Positions 41,199 to 54,968 of a DNA stretch of 64,000 bases are shown here, piece by piece. Positions within the stretch are counted from its first letter, which is position 1; each line of letters opens with the position of its first letter. The stretch lies in the NCBI RefSeq assembly GCF_001039355.2, contig NW_019774291.1, forward strand, positions 134,626 to 198,625, given 5' to 3'. Source of the stretch: Lingula anatina. Its lineage: Eukaryota; Brachiopoda; Lingulata; Lingulida; Lingulidae. The notes beneath the pieces were generated by a model. It was not told the origin of the DNA, searched no databases, and saw only the letters and a list, made by a program, of their open reading frames with translations. The position numbers were made by a program, and so were the translations under genes.

Positions 41199-44100
41199 TT
41201 AGTTTCCACCAATAAGTGCCAACATAAGGCGCCTGTAATCTCCACTTGTTTCACCCTCCACCATTTTCATAAGAGGCTTCCCATATTTCCGAAGGAATGC
41301 CTGCTTTATATTCTGAAGGTCAACCTGAAAATGATAATTGCACGAATCAAAGTAAAAGCTACGCATTGTAACATCATTTCTTTGGAATAGATTTGCCACT
41401 CAATAAAACATTGTGGTGTTGTTACATGTAATACATTTATTTACATAAAGGTCATTTAACTACTAGTATACCCCTCCTTGACACCCTCCAAAAAATAACA
41501 GATACAAGCAGCATAAATGTAAAATTAATGTTGTCTCTGATTACAAAAGAAACTCAACAACTTCAAAATGAGGCTTTAAAAAATGGTGTACCTGAATTAT
41601 TTTAATTCTTGATGTAAAATTCTATTAAATTTTTTTTCAGAACAAATAAATATATTTTGCTTTTCCAAATCTTTGAATTTTTGCCTCATCAAAAAGAGAC
41701 CAAAAATTAAACATAATAATTAATTAGACCAAATGATCACTTCACACATAACAGTTTCCCCCCCAACAAACAGCCAGGTTTCTTTCTGAACGGCACCAAA
41801 TCTAACACAGGTGATCAGAATATGTAACTATATGGATATATGAAAAATAACACCATTTTGTTTATGAGAAATTACTGAAAATACAAAATAAGAAAGCAAT
41901 TTCACTGACCTCAGACCTCGACACAATTATTCTGATCAAAGTGGAGTCATCTGTTCCTAGTCCTTGCATAGCTTTATGTAGCTTTGTGGCAAAGAACTCA
42001 GGTCTGTCCCTGCAGCTCATCACTGTAAATCACAATTACCAATTTAAAAAATGTTTAAAATCTACAACTAACAGACTAATTGCTGTTTTTTCTTTACTGA
42101 ATATTACATCACACTGTCATAAGAAAATAATTAGGATGGCAGCATGTGGGTAATATAAGGTTTATGAACCTAGCTGCAATGTGCAACCATCATTGATGTT
42201 AAAATACTGGGCCAAACCCAGGTTTAACTGTACTGCTTGACATCTACAGGCAATCAGATTGCATAGCTGTAGCGATCCATTACAATCCTTCCATTTCATT
42301 ACTTGATTAAAATGTCCAAAGAGAGTTTTGAAAGGAGATTCACAATATTACACTAGTTTTTCAGTTTGATTACCTAGTGCAGTAAAAGCATCTTCAAGAC
42401 TGCCAGACATTTCACTGCTTATTGCTTGCAAAATATCATGGCCAGATACCTGCAAAAATGTTCAATTAAAACTGCATCCAAAGAGTTCATTTATTGACTT
42501 ATTCAAAATAATTTAGAGTCAATAAGCAATAATCATTTCTGATAATATACTCAAAATCTCTCCTTGTAGATTAATTATTAAACATATGAAGTAAACTGGG
42601 TTTTGTTTTTCCATTAATTTGCTTTGAAAACAATTATCATGTTTTTATTAACACTTTTTTAAGCAAAACAAAAAAAAAAAAATGTTATATTTACTTTAGC
42701 ATATTCCTCAAATGTTGCTCTCATCTGATAGTAATTTCGTGTAGCCATTATCCTCAGGAAAGTGGACTCATCGGTACCCAGTTGTTTCTCGCCAGCCCTG
42801 AATAGTTCCTCTGCATCCCTCCTGGCCAGGGCTCTGTCTATTACAGCCTCCGGACCGCTGCTGAACACCTGCTGCCACTGAGCATCAGTAAGCTCAGCTC
42901 GGTTACCCTGGTGGAATTTCAAGTTGTATCATATTAAATATTGTAACATGACAACACAGTTTAAACTGAAATCCTAGCCTTGTATCAGTTGAATTCATTT
43001 GTTATATTGTTTTTTGGTTTTTTTTTTCATTTTGACATTTGAGTGGTCAGAGTTTTTAATATTTGTCGCAGATATTTTTAAAAGTAAAAAAGGCAACATG
43101 GTAGTAATTAAAGCCCAAGAATTAGTATTTCTTATTTTCAAAATAAAAAAACTAAAGGAGATAAAAACAAAAATCTGTTTATTTATCAAATGCTTTCTTG
43201 ATTTATTACCTGGCAGCATGAAATCAGCAGTCTTTTAAAATGTCCACTTGTGTCATCCATAATGTCACGCTCAAGGTCACGTTTGAAATCTGAAATTTGT
43301 ACATTGGCAACATCAATATTATCATGAATAACATTATCACTTTAACTTCAGTTTTTAATCTTTAATATTAAAATATTAGAGATGAATTATTTCATTATCA
43401 TATTCTATTCATATACTAAAATCTATGCATTTCCAACCTTTGGTTCAAGCATCAAATTTCAAGCCAATCGCCCCCCCCCCCCCCCCCAAACTAATTGTAT
43501 ATAGTTGGCAGCAAAAAATAACTTCTTTGATTTGTCAGTTTCAATTATTCATTCATAGCAGAGCACAGAAAACTGGCTTACGATCTTTGTATGCTTGGAC
43601 AATTTGCTTTATTTGTGCATTGGTTCTGGTGCATAGTATCTCAATCAACACTGATTCTTTGGTGCCAAGTCCCTATAAAATAGTGAAACATCATCCAAAT
43701 AATGAAAATCACTGATAATTTCTGTGGTAATAACAATTCTTCATCATGTACTGGGGTACGTATCTTTCTCTAAATCTTGAATCTCTAATCAAATTAAATT
43801 TTTACTTCACATTTTTCTCACTTATCAAAGCAATGGCCAATGGAAAAAATCTTAAAGCCTCAAAATTAGGGTTGGTCATGCTTGTTAACAAACTTATCAA
43901 TTTGTCTGACCTTAGAACAAATCTGTCTGACATCCTCACTTACCACCATAGCATTGTGAAGAGACCAAGCATCATAATAAGCATTTGGTTTAAATAAACC
44001 CATGATGGCCTCCTTTAAATCTCCACTCAGCTCTGACTCCAATTCACGAATAAGGTCCTGCAACAAGTACGTACAGTTAGAATTTAAATTTAATACAAGC

Positions 44101-47100
44101 GACGGCATATTTCTTCATCAAACATATCAATCATGGAAAAGGAGGTAAAGGTTCATGTAGGACCTATTAAACAACTTGTTTAGTGGGTCCTAGGGTAAAG
44201 TCAGCTATTTGAAATAAATTTTTTAATCTTTAATTAACCTAGGACAAGGCAGTTGGAGCAAGTTAAGTGTTAAATGGAAGCCCTTAGCAAAATATCAGGC
44301 CTGCCTGACATGCAGAAATAATCTAAAAATTTTCAACTAAATAAACAGTTTTTGCACCAACCTTGCCATACATGGTCTTAAACATTTTCTCTATTTCTTG
44401 TCGTTGCTGATTGGACCTTTTGGACAAAACTCCAATTATAGCTTGCTCATCAGTTCCTACAGTAAACAATATATGAATAATATAACAAATATAATATGTA
44501 AGGATCATACAGGGAAGAAAGCTCAGTTTGCTGTTTTGAAATGTGTCATATTACATGAACATTACTACACCATTTGGTGGACTTTAACAAACTGGATGTG
44601 TGGATAAATAGGTCAAGTTTCAAACCAGAATTTTGAAAAAAGGTGCAATTGTACAATGTAGTCTACAGCTATTTTTTGGCTGACGGAGTAATTAATTTGG
44701 TTAATCTTTTGGCATATCGACTTAAATTAAACAGAAGTGGATATGCGTTACAAAGTATATACAGTACCCGTATGCTCACTTCATATAAAAGACCCATATT
44801 TGTGATTTTTCACTAGCTTACCCAAACCCTTCATGGCTTTTCTCAACACTTCAGCATCTTTTTCTGCACTAAATGACATGTAGTTTGCTGGATGTATAGT
44901 TCCAACAAACTGCTCTGCTGTGCCTCCAATCTTCAACTTGTCAAATTCTGCTGTTGCCTGAGCCATACCGCCACCACTATAGCTTGCAGGAGGTGGAGCC
45001 TAGGAACAACAATAAAACAAAAGTTTTTCTGAAACTCAAGCTTTGACAGCAGAGGGTAAAGCCTGGAATTGTGTTATCAATGTACCATAAAAAATATAGT
45101 TGTTCTATATTACTCTTTACACATTAAAATTTTTACTTCTGGAATCTCAATACCTGAGTAGATTATAATTCACTAGTCTGCCAGTAAATGCTAAAATAAT
45201 GTGAAGAGATGATCTGCAGTCAAACGATTTTATAACTGGTGGTATAGTGGGTGGTTCATGCTGATATTGATATCATCTATTCACATTGTTTCATACAAGT
45301 TAAAAATATCACATCGGCTTATATCTAATCTTGGAAAAGATATGATTTTGAATTATATCATCTATTGAACATTGTTAAAATATTCAATTTATGATAATAT
45401 ATATAAATGAAGTATTATTAATAAACATCCCACTCATTCATGAACTTTATTCATATAACATTGTTAAAATATTCAATTTATGATAATATATATGAATGAA
45501 GTTTTATTAATAAACATCCCACTCATTCTTGAACTTTATTCACATATCATCTTTTTTAAAACAAGTATATAATTATGTAACAATCTAAAACAAGTACAAA
45601 ACCATAATTATATAATTATTGAATGCAGATCATATCAATATCACATTTTGATTTATTTTCCTTTTATCTTAATATAATACAAACTTTATACTAGTAAAAC
45701 AGAACTGAGACTAGAAATTTTTAAGATAATAATATGTACTTACTGATGGTCCACCTGCTGTAATATAAACAGGACCAAAAGATGAAAAATGAAAATCAGT
45801 GAAATCATTAGTAAAATTTATTCTGTTAACAGGACTTAATATGGGATTTTTATTGCCATAAGTCATGGGCACTTTTGTTATTTGAAAATTCAAAATGAAA
45901 ATGCCAGTCTAAAATTTGAATTTTCATGTGAAGTGATAAAGCAAGAACCAGTTGAGCCAAGTGAAGAAACAAGTGTTTTCCAAGTTGTACATCGGCAAGC
46001 CATATCATTCTTTGTTTAGAAATCTGTGAAGGAAAGGATGATTCGACTACAAAATAGATTATGCCAGAAAAAACTTTACAGCTCAAATCCCATATAATGT
46101 CACTTTAAAAATGTGCACATTTTTTAAAAACAAAATAAAGATTAAGTTAAAAATGGTATTTTCTGTAACTTGGCATCAATTAAAAGGCTGGCAAAGGTCT
46201 TGTATGTACTTGATAAGGTTTTGGTAAAAAATGTATAAAAGTTTTCCTTTATTCATAAGTTCTCAAATGGGTTCTATTTATATCAGGAAATAAATAAGAT
46301 GTTTGGTAACTTCTGAATTTGTGAGCAAAGAGTATTTTTAAAAGCATGATGAGTCAGTAATGTATTGTTAGTCCAATCATGTCACATCAAATAGATTTGA
46401 AAGCCATTTAGCATTCACTATGATATTCAATTGAAGTCAACATAATAAGTGAGGCAAAAGCAAAATGAACAGTTAACAGACTAACTGTTGAGTTAAAACA
46501 TGCAGATGGTCTTCTAACACTAAACAGGCCCGCATTAAGTTGGGGTCTTTTTCTTTTTTATATAGGGTCTTTTATATTATAGTGCTGAAGCTCTACAGTT
46601 AATACCAAGTGCAGAATTTACAGCAGCAAACAGTGACCAGAAAATACTATGTGTGAACCACATGCAGCAAACAACTTAACAGAAACAAAGACTACACAAA
46701 AAGACATTCTTTCTTGTAAAAATCCCAGAAGCAGAAAGTTGTAGCAAGCCCAAGTACCTGAAGGATGATATGGAGCACCAGCAGGAGCAGATGGCTGAGA
46801 ATAGCCCGGAGCTGAACCAGAGGAATACCCTGTTGGTTGTGCTGGATAGCTGGCAGGTGGCTGAGCTGGATAATTACCTGCAGCTGGCTGGGCTGGATAC
46901 CCAGTACTAGGCTGGGCCGGATACCCAGTACTAGGCTGGGCTGGATACCCAGTGCTAGGCTGGGCCGGATACCCAGTGCTAGGCTGGGCTGGATACCCAG
47001 ATGGTTGGGCTGGATATCCTGTGGGTGGTTGGGCTGGATAGCTGGAAGGTGGCTGACCAGGCCCAGAGGAATACCCAGATTGAGACTGTGCAGGATAGCT

Positions 47101-49425
47101 ACCCGGTTGCTGACCATTAGGTGGAGTTACACCTGAAGGCTTATCTGAAGGAGAGCAAGAAAATAGTTTTAGAATTCCACTGGGATAAAGCTTTCCGTTT
47201 TACCTTGCATGCAAAAAGCACTGGTCAAACCGATAAATACTCTGACCATTTAGCTAAGAGTGTCTATACTTTGAATTGTTTCTACTATCCTTCTTAGATG
47301 CATGCCATACTTTCGTCTAAATATGAATGAAATGCTGTGTCAGCTTTTGAAAAAAAAAAAAACATTGATATTTTTGTTTCTTGCTACTATATGGACTTCT
47401 TCAGCATTTTATATGCCCCGTTTTAGAACTGTACACACGATCAGATAAACCTTCAGAACTGCCCACTTTTGTATACAAATTCTATGCACTTTTTCGATTC
47501 TTTAAAACAGATTATATCCTGTTAATGGGACTTCTTTCTTTTAACAAAATTTAATTGACAGCAAAAAATGATTTAAAAAATGACAATTCTATGACCTATT
47601 TGAGCTGTTTTATTCAATTGACAATATACATTTACATAATTTTCTAATTCACCTGAAGTTACCATATTCAAAAGGTGTGAAAAAAAAATGGATATACCAA
47701 CTTGAAGTTAAATTCTTGCAAATGCAACCAAGGACTAGAAATGCTTTCATGATATCACCATATTTAATATAAAACAAACAAATTGTAACACAACATTACA
47801 TTCTTTAATCATTTTTAAAAATGCACTCTAATATAAACATGTTAATTAAAAAATTCAATTAACAAAAAACAAGAAGTCCATTATTTATAAATTTATGTAC
47901 ACCACCAGACCAAGTAAAACATCCACACTGCACCTTTCACAGCACAGCAAATATAGACTGTTTATAATTTGTAGACTACAGGAATTTCTTAAACATGTTC
48001 TACACACATGTACCTACATATAGATTCAAACATACCACAGTTTTTAGAGAAAAACTATTTCAAATCACTTTTCTAAAGGCGAATGTTATTATCACACTTG
48101 TTATAAAAATATTATAGGATGTCTTAATATGGATATATTGCACCATTTCCACCCCAAGAGTTCCATGTCACTAGTAGCCTGAAATACAAAAGACCAGTAA
48201 CATGTCAGAAATAATCCCATATCACTAAATAACAAAATGCCTAAACTTTTGATGTACCATTTCATAAACCTATGCAATATTTATTTCCCCAGATACATTC
48301 TTTTCATACACATATCAACTGATTATTTTAGATGAGTCTTGAAACAAACAAGCCTGAGATAAAAAGAAATATTAGGTTACCAGATATACTTAGTACATCT
48401 TTCTGAACTACTCCAACATGTCATGTAAAACAGACAAGATACAGGTCATTTTTTGTGTAAATTTATGTTTCAATTGATACATTTTCCATTCCACTTAGCT
48501 ATGAAATGTAAACAAAAATGCTTCATTACATGCTTTATCTTATGCTTCTTTAATACCAATTTTATGAAGCTGTAATAGGCACAGACCTCAAAAACAATTT
48601 AAAATTATTCCTTTTAAGGAAAAGCTTACTGGTATATCCATTTTCATTTTCAAATCAAATCAGACAAAAATATACATGCAAGGAAAATTGAGGGTTTTGT
48701 CAAAAAAAAAAAAAAAAACTTACGTGGATAAGGCTGTTGTCCAGGATACGGCTGTTGCCCTGGGTATGGCTGTTGCCCAGGATACGGCTGCTGCCCAGGA
48801 TATGGTTGCTGTGGAGGTGCAGAGAAGGGTGGTGCTCCACCTGCTGGAGGTGGGTATGCAACTGATAGGCAAAATAAAAGAATTTAAGCTACTCAATGAA
48901 AGTGCTATTTCTGGAATATTATAACTTGAAAATTTTCCTTAAATGAAAAAAAAAGCTTCTACATGTAATATTTTCATTATTTGAGCATTACATAACTATA
49001 CTACTTCTTTAGCAATGTACAGTCTATATAAATTTGCCAAACTGAGTGCTTGCAAGGCAAACTGAAACAAAAAAACATAAAAATTCTTATGCCATAATGA
49101 TGAAAAACTCACAGCAGCATATGATAAATATCTGCATGTTCACGCCTTTTTTATCATTTTCACTTCCACAATTATCAAATCTATATGCCCTATTATTGGT
49201 GCTCACCTGGGGGTGGCGGGTAAGCTCCTCCTGCCATGCCAGGCTGGGGTGGATAGGCCATTCCTGGGGGTGGAGGGTTATACCCTGCTGCTGGGGGTGG
49301 GGCTTGGGAACCCATAGGATAGCCTCCTGGGGCAGGGTACCCACCAGGTGCAGGGTACCCACCTGGTACTCCCTAAAAAATAATTTCAAAAAGAAGGGAC
49401 GTTTTCATTATTTTACAGAGTTCAG

Positions 49426-49502
<77 letters not shown>

Positions 49503-50163
49503 TAGTAGTTATGCCTGAATAGGATTTATTCATATGATGAATTTGTCCTTTGGTTTGAGAAAAAAAGGGGTTACAGATAGAACCACAAAATGATTCAAAT
49601 AGACCCCACAAAGAGAAAGCATTATAAAGGGGTAATTGGTGGTACAACGGGTACATCAAATCTGACATAAAACATATGTGGCATAAAACATCTTCCTTGA
49701 AAGCTGAAAGTTTACCTGAGGATACCCATAGCCTTTCTTAGATATCTTCTGGTACTGTGGTGGAAGCGGACCAACAAATCCCACTGGTAGTTTGCCCTGA
49801 GCCATAATAAAATAATCATGATCAAACAGGGTAAAAGTGGTTATAGCAGAGAAATTAAAAAGAGGTGTATTAACTACATTTGCTTATCATTATTATTATT
49901 TTTTTTTTGCTTTAAAAGTTTTTTCAACATAATGGCCAAAAATGAAAACCTTCATAGCATCTGCAGCCGATCAGAAACTTGCACTGAGATCTTCAGCATA
50001 ATATACAAGTACGATAAAGATATGCAAATACCTTCTTTATCAGTTTCTGTATTCTTTTCTGTTCCTTCTTTTGCCTTTTATAGGGGTCACGTTCATCATC
50101 ACTGGAGCTTGAAGAACTGCTACTACTCCTTCTATAATGTCCATGTTTTCCATGCTTTCCCAT
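41199..50163 (-). CDS. Annexin A7/A11-like protein with GYP-rich head
   Basis: Annexins bind acidic membranes through calcium. Fifteen exons in consistent phase encode 667 residues: 50163-50032, 49796-49716, 49372-49207, 48861-48724, 47144-46758, 45757-45744, 44999-44822, 44456-44362, 44057-43944, 43672-43582, 43289-43210, 42907-42695, 42449-42374, 42022-41910, 41324-41199. Exon 1 gives a basic, serine-rich start ([13 protein letters not shown], then nine serines and an acidic DDE). Exons 2-6 give a long Pro/Gly/Tyr head with GGYPAP, GQQPYP and PSTGYPAQ repeats. Four annexin repeats follow, with calcium-loop motifs [21 protein letters not shown] and QGLGTDD. A 14-nt microexon (45757-45744) is needed for phase. 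Length and head fit A7/A11 relatives, whose heads form condensates. The 5' four exons occur twice (see 51386-53959); either copy would give a nearly identical protein. A 5' untranslated exon is likely, since an acceptor directly precedes the ATG. Confidence 0.93.
45371..45548. repeat. 89-bp tandem duplication in annexin intron 6
   Basis: Two copies beginning ATTGTTAAAATATTCAATTT at 45371 and 45460, with few differences. Confidence 0.92.
46758..47144 (-). repeat. 24-bp coding repeats in annexin exon 5
   Basis: Within the exon, near-identical 24-bp units encode PSTGYPAQ four times, next to degenerate (S/G)YPAQP units. This is the low-complexity head of the annexin. The long antisense frame over it is a by-product of the repeat. 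Confidence 0.9.
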
Positions 50164-51384
50164 TGCTACAGATTACTTTGGTCAAGACAATGAGTATTCC
50201 TCAAACAACCTTAAAAAATAAGGTATCATTGTAGTTACCACTAATGCATTACCAGTGCATTACCAGCACATGTTCCATTTGGCATATTGTAACAATCCAC
50301 TTACATTAATATACAGTTGTGATAGTTATGTCTTAAGAAAATGTATTCTGACTTTTTAATAAGCAAAAATGCAAACTGAAATTCTGTTTTTACACATTGC
50401 TAATTAAAGCTGATATGGTGGTGCAGGAAAGGGTGAATTAGAATTTAATCAAAATTATCATGATTATGCCATCTACATGTACATGTACAGTGTATTACAG
50501 TACCAGTAAATTATATTCCTTTTTTATTTACTATTGTGTAATTGTAATAATAAATCGAATTTTAAATGGAATATTATGCAGATTGTATCGGTTATATGGT
50601 TTTACAGGTACCCCCTCGCCCTACTTGAACCCCATATAAGGGTTGCCTCCCGCTCCCTTCATTAGTACTGTTAATTACTCAATGTCATGCAATCATGCAG
50701 TGTCAGCTAGGTAACATTTACTATTACATAATACTGCACCGGATACATGTATTCCTTGTCACATATATTTCATTACGTTCCTAACCTAGACGGTAGGTAT
50801 GGTTTTCAAATGTGATCAAACAAAGCTAAATAAGTGCTTCATTTGCACTAAATTCCACTTCATATAACTCACCGTAAGTCTTTTGACCCACCTATGCAGC
50901 AGACTGAACTCACTTCCGTGTTCAAGAGGATATGGAAATTCTCGCTTCGTATAGGTGAGATTAATATTGTCCAATTGCTGTTTAGCCTCGTCTTTACCCC
51001 GTAGGACGTATACATTTGCCACATTTAGGTTGAGTGGTTTAGTTGTTCTTATATATACATATGTACTGTTAGATATCCATTTGTTTGTTAACACAAAACT
51101 TTTTTTAAAGAGTATCGGTTCCCTTTCCCTGAGTCATGAGAGTTTGACCTAAACAAGAAAGAACTCACAAGAAAACTAGTAAGTATTTTTCCTCTTTTAA
51201 AATGGGTTAAATGGGATGTTGCTACTAGTAGTAGTAGTGTGATTGCTTATTTATCTGTTCTCAGATCAATTCAACTTCGTTTTGTCTTTATTATCTTGTT
51301 TAAATGTATTGGTTTGATGTTTTCTTTTTATCACAATTATATTGATAAATTTAGGAACTCACAAGAAAAGTAGTATTTTCCTGC
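48765..51384. repeat. Large duplication, copy 1 (annexin 5' half)
   Basis: About 2.6 kb nearly identical, in direct orientation, to 51386-53959. It runs from inside annexin exon 4 through exon 1 and the upstream region. It ends at TTTTCCTGC directly before the N at 51385. It carries a 73-bp (TA)n tract (about 49429-49501). Confidence 0.95.
49429..49501. repeat. (TA)n microsatellite
   Basis: About 36 TA units in annexin intron 2. The equivalent tract in the second copy (52047-52067) has about 10 units. Confidence 0.95.
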
Positions 51385-51385
51385 N

Positions 51386-52724
51386 ACGGCTGTTGCCCAG
51401 GATATGGCTGCTGCCCAGGATATGGTTGCTGTGGAGGTGCAGAGAAGGGTGGTGCTCCACCTGCTGGAGGTGGGTATGCAACTGATAGGCAAAATAAAAG
51501 AATTTAAGCTACTCAATGAAAGTGCTATTTCTGGAATATTATAACTTGAAAATTTTTCTTAATGAAAAAAAAAGCTTCTACATGTAATATTTTCATTATT
51601 TGAGCATTACATAACTATACTACTTCTTTAGCAATGTACAGTCTATATAAATTTGCCAAACTGAGTGCTTGCAAGGCAAACTGAAAAAAAAACATAGAAA
51701 TTCTTATACCATAATGATGAAAAACTTACAGCAGCATATGATAAATATCAGCATGTTCACACCTTTTTTAATCATTTTCACTTCCACAATTATCAAATCT
51801 ATGTGCCCTATTATTGGTGCTCACCTGGGGGTGGCGGGTAAGCTCCTCCTGCCATGCCAGGCTGGGGTGGATAGGCCATTCCTGGGGGTGGAGGGTTATA
51901 CCCTGCTGCTGGGGGTGGGGCTTGGGAACCCATAGGATAGCCTCCTGGGGCAGGGTACCCACCAGGTGCAGGGTACCCACCTGGTACTCCCTAAAAAATA
52001 ATTTCAAAAAGAAGGGAACGTTTTCATTATTTTACAGAGTTCAGTAAATATATATATATATATATACTAGTAGTTATGCCTGAATAGGATTTATTCATAT
52101 GATGAATTTGTCCTTTGGTTTGAGAAAAAAAGGGGTTACAGATAGAATCACAAAATGATTCAAATACACTCCACAAAGAGAAAGCATTATAAAGGGGTAA
52201 TTGGTGGTACAACGGGTACAACAAATCTGACATAAAACATATGTTCCTTGAAAGCTGAAAGTTTACCTGAGGATACCCATAGCCTTTCTTAGATATCTTC
52301 TGGTACTGTGGTGGAAGCGGACCAACAAATCCCACTGGTAGTTTGCCCTGAGCCATAATAAAATAATCATGATCAAACAGGGTAAAAGTGGTTATAGCAG
52401 AGAAATTAAAAAGAGGTGTATTAACTACATTTGCTTATCATTATTATTATTATTATTTTTTTTTTTTTTTGCTTTAAAAGTTTTTCAACATAATGGCCAA
52501 AAATGAAAACCTTCATAGCATCTGCAGCCGATCAGAAACTTGCACTGAGATCTTCAGCATAATATACAAGTACGATAAAGATATGCAAATACCTTCTTTA
52601 TCAGTTTCTGTATTCTTTTCTGTTCCTTCTTTTGCCTTTTATAGGGGTCACGTTCATCATCACTGGAGCTTGAAGAACTGCTACTACTCCTTCTATAATG
52701 TCCGTGTTTTCCATGCTTTCCCAT
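51386..52724 (-). pseudogene. Second copy of annexin exons 1-4 (exon 4 truncated at gap)
   Basis: Exon equivalents are 52724-52593, 52347-52267, 51990-51825 and a partial 51481-51386. All keep open frames and splice sites, and exon lengths 132, 81 and 166 match copy 1. There is no second annexin core behind it. If the duplication is an assembly artefact, this copy, which adjoins the FAM241B side, may hold the true promoter-proximal exons. If real, it would be a promoter and head duplication upstream of an intact gene. Confidence 0.85.
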
Positions 52725-53959
52725 TGCTACAGATTACTTTGGTCAAGACAATGAGTATTCCTCAAACAACCTTAAAAAATAAGGTATCATTGTAGTTACC
52801 ACTAATGCATTACCAGTGCATTACCAGCACATGTTCCATTTGGCATATTGTAACAATCCACTTACATTAATATACAGTTGTGATAGTTATGTCTTAAGAA
52901 AATGTATTCTGACTTATTAATAAGCAAAAACGCAAACTGAAATTCTGTTTTTTACACATTGCTAATTAAAGCTAATACTGTATGGTGGTGCAGGAAAGGG
53001 TGAATTAGAATTTAAGCAAAATTATTATGATTATGCTATCTACATGTACACGTAGTACAGTGCCAGTAAGTTATATTCCTTTTTTTATTTACTATTGTGT
53101 AATTGTAATACATGTAATAAATCGAATTTTAAATGGAATATTATGATTGTATCGGTTATATGGTTTTACAGGTACCCCCTCACCCTACTTGAACCCCATA
53201 TAAGGGTTGCCTCCTGCTTCCTTCATTAGTACTGTTAATTACTCAATGTCATGCAATTATGCAGTGTCAGGTAACATTTACTATTACATAATACTGTACA
53301 TGCACGTATATGTATTCCTTGTCACATATATTTCATTACTTTCCTAACCTAGACGGTAGGTATGGTTTTCAAATGTGATCAAACAAAGCTAAATTAGTGC
53401 TTCATTTGCACTAAATTCCACTTCATATAACTCACCGTAAGCCTTTTGACCCACCTATGCAGACTGAACTCACTTCCGTGTTCAAGAGGATATGGAAATT
53501 CTCGCTTCGTATAGGTGAGATTAATATTGTCCAATTGCCGTTTAGCCTCGTATTTACTCCGTAAGACGTATACATTTGCCACATTTAGGTTGAGTGGTTT
53601 AGTTAGGTTGTTCTTATATATACATATGTACAGTTTGATATTCATTTGTTTGTAAACACATTTTTTTTTCAAAGAGTATTGTATTGGTTCCCTTTCCCTG
53701 AGTCATGAGAGTTTGACCTAAACAAGAAAGAACTCGCAAGAAAACCTGTAAGTATTTTTCCTCTTTTTAAATGGGTTTGGAGGTTAGTACATGTAGTACT
53801 TAGTAGTGTGATTGTTTATAAATCTGTTCTCAGATCAATTCAACTTGGTTTTGTCATTATCATATTGTTTAGATATATTGGTTTGATGTTTTCTTTTTAT
53901 CATAATTTAAATTATATTGATAAATTTAGGAACTCACAAGAAAAGTAGTATTTTCCTGC
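51386..53959. repeat. Large duplication, copy 2 (annexin 5' half)
   Basis: Starts inside annexin exon 4 directly after the N at 51385 and ends with the same TTTTCCTGC as copy 1, after which unique sequence begins. It differs from copy 1 by scattered substitutions, small indels and microsatellite length. The arrangement is what two overlapping, unmerged contigs or haplotypes would give. Confidence 0.95.
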
Positions 53960-54208
53960 AAATTGGTTAACTCGGTGTGATTAAAATTTCACAGATTGCT
54001 TTAACTTGGTTGCATTAAAAAAAATTAAGTTTTTTTTCACACTTCTATCTGTCTCCTTTTAACATGTGCTTACATGTTGCAGGTGCATATAACAGCCCTA
54101 TTTACAGTAACATCTTTACTTGATAATTATTGCCGATGGTGTGCATTTTAAAATGATTCACCTGCAATACTTTAATTTGTCACATGTACAACTGTAGGTT
54201 ATACCATA
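52725..54208. promoter_or_regulatory. Shared upstream region of annexin and FAM241B
   Basis: The two genes are divergent. ATGs are 1,484 bases apart if copy 2 of the annexin head is real. Both have an acceptor just before their ATG, so noncoding first exons and start sites probably lie near 53400-53760, where the sequence GAGTCATGAGAGTTTGACC is conserved in both duplication copies. No TATA box is evident. Confidence 0.4.
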
Positions 54209-54968
54209 ATGGTGAGAATACTTAGTAATGGTGACATAGTTCAAGATGATGACCCTAGAATAAAACGGAATTCTGGGCAAAGCAGCTCATCAGGTCAAAG
54301 AAGAGTAAGTTCTTGTTAATATTATTTTTAGACTATTCTGTTTGTGAAAATATCATTGTAAATTTTAAATGGTTTATCTTGTTCATATCTGTATATCTAG
54401 AAGGCTTGGGCTTCTATAAATGTTTTCCTCCAATAAATTGATTGTGGATGAACTTTCCACTAAATTGAAAATACTTTTGCACAAAATGCTGAATGAAATT
54501 ATCAGATATTCCAAACTAATACACACTAGATTTCATGACACAAATTAACTCTGCATTTAAAGCAGTCTAAAAGAATTATTAAATATACACAAGAAATCAA
54601 TGGCAGCATAATTTCATCTGTATAAATCTAAATTCATCTGTGTCCAGGGTTTTGTACAGCACAATGACAACCCTTATCAACAGGGAGCAGGAGGGGTGCA
54701 GACTGTGTCCATATTTGAAGTGATGAACCAGAAGCTTTTAGATGCTGGACTCCCTCGCTTTAACCTAGGACCTTACACAGTGGAACCTATAGCCACGGTG
54801 GGGATGATACTGGCTGGACTCATGTTTGGACTGCCAGGCTTGGTATTTGGGGCACTGTTATTTATAGTTGTGAAAGTTAGCAATGGACAGGGCAATCAGG
54901 GCGGACAAGAAGGTGCTGGTAGAGCTATGAGGAGGGGATTCCAAGGGGGACACACACTGGGGAGATAA
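54209..54968 (+). CDS. FAM241B: FAM241B-like small membrane protein
   Basis: Two exons, 54209-54304 and 54648-54968, phase 0, encode 138 residues. The start MVRILSNGDIVQDDDPR is the recognisable N-terminal signature of FAM241B (vertebrate C10orf35), a DUF4605-type protein. A hydrophobic segment of about 30 residues (from VEPIATVGMILAG to LFIVVKV, roughly 83-115) forms one or two membrane passes. The glycine-rich tail (GQGNQGGQEGAG) is unlike the short vertebrate C-terminus I recall. The molecular role is poorly known; an endomembrane location is suggested for the family. An acceptor at 54197 just before the ATG indicates a noncoding first exon. Confidence 0.9.

Noticed and set aside
46837-47136. 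99-residue plus-strand frame rich in W, L and R
   Set aside because: It is the antisense of the annexin PSTGYPAQ repeats; a repeat with no stops on one strand often has none on the other.
49408-49668. Frame encoding an (IY)n run, and its plus-strand twin
   Set aside because: Translation of the (TA)n microsatellite.
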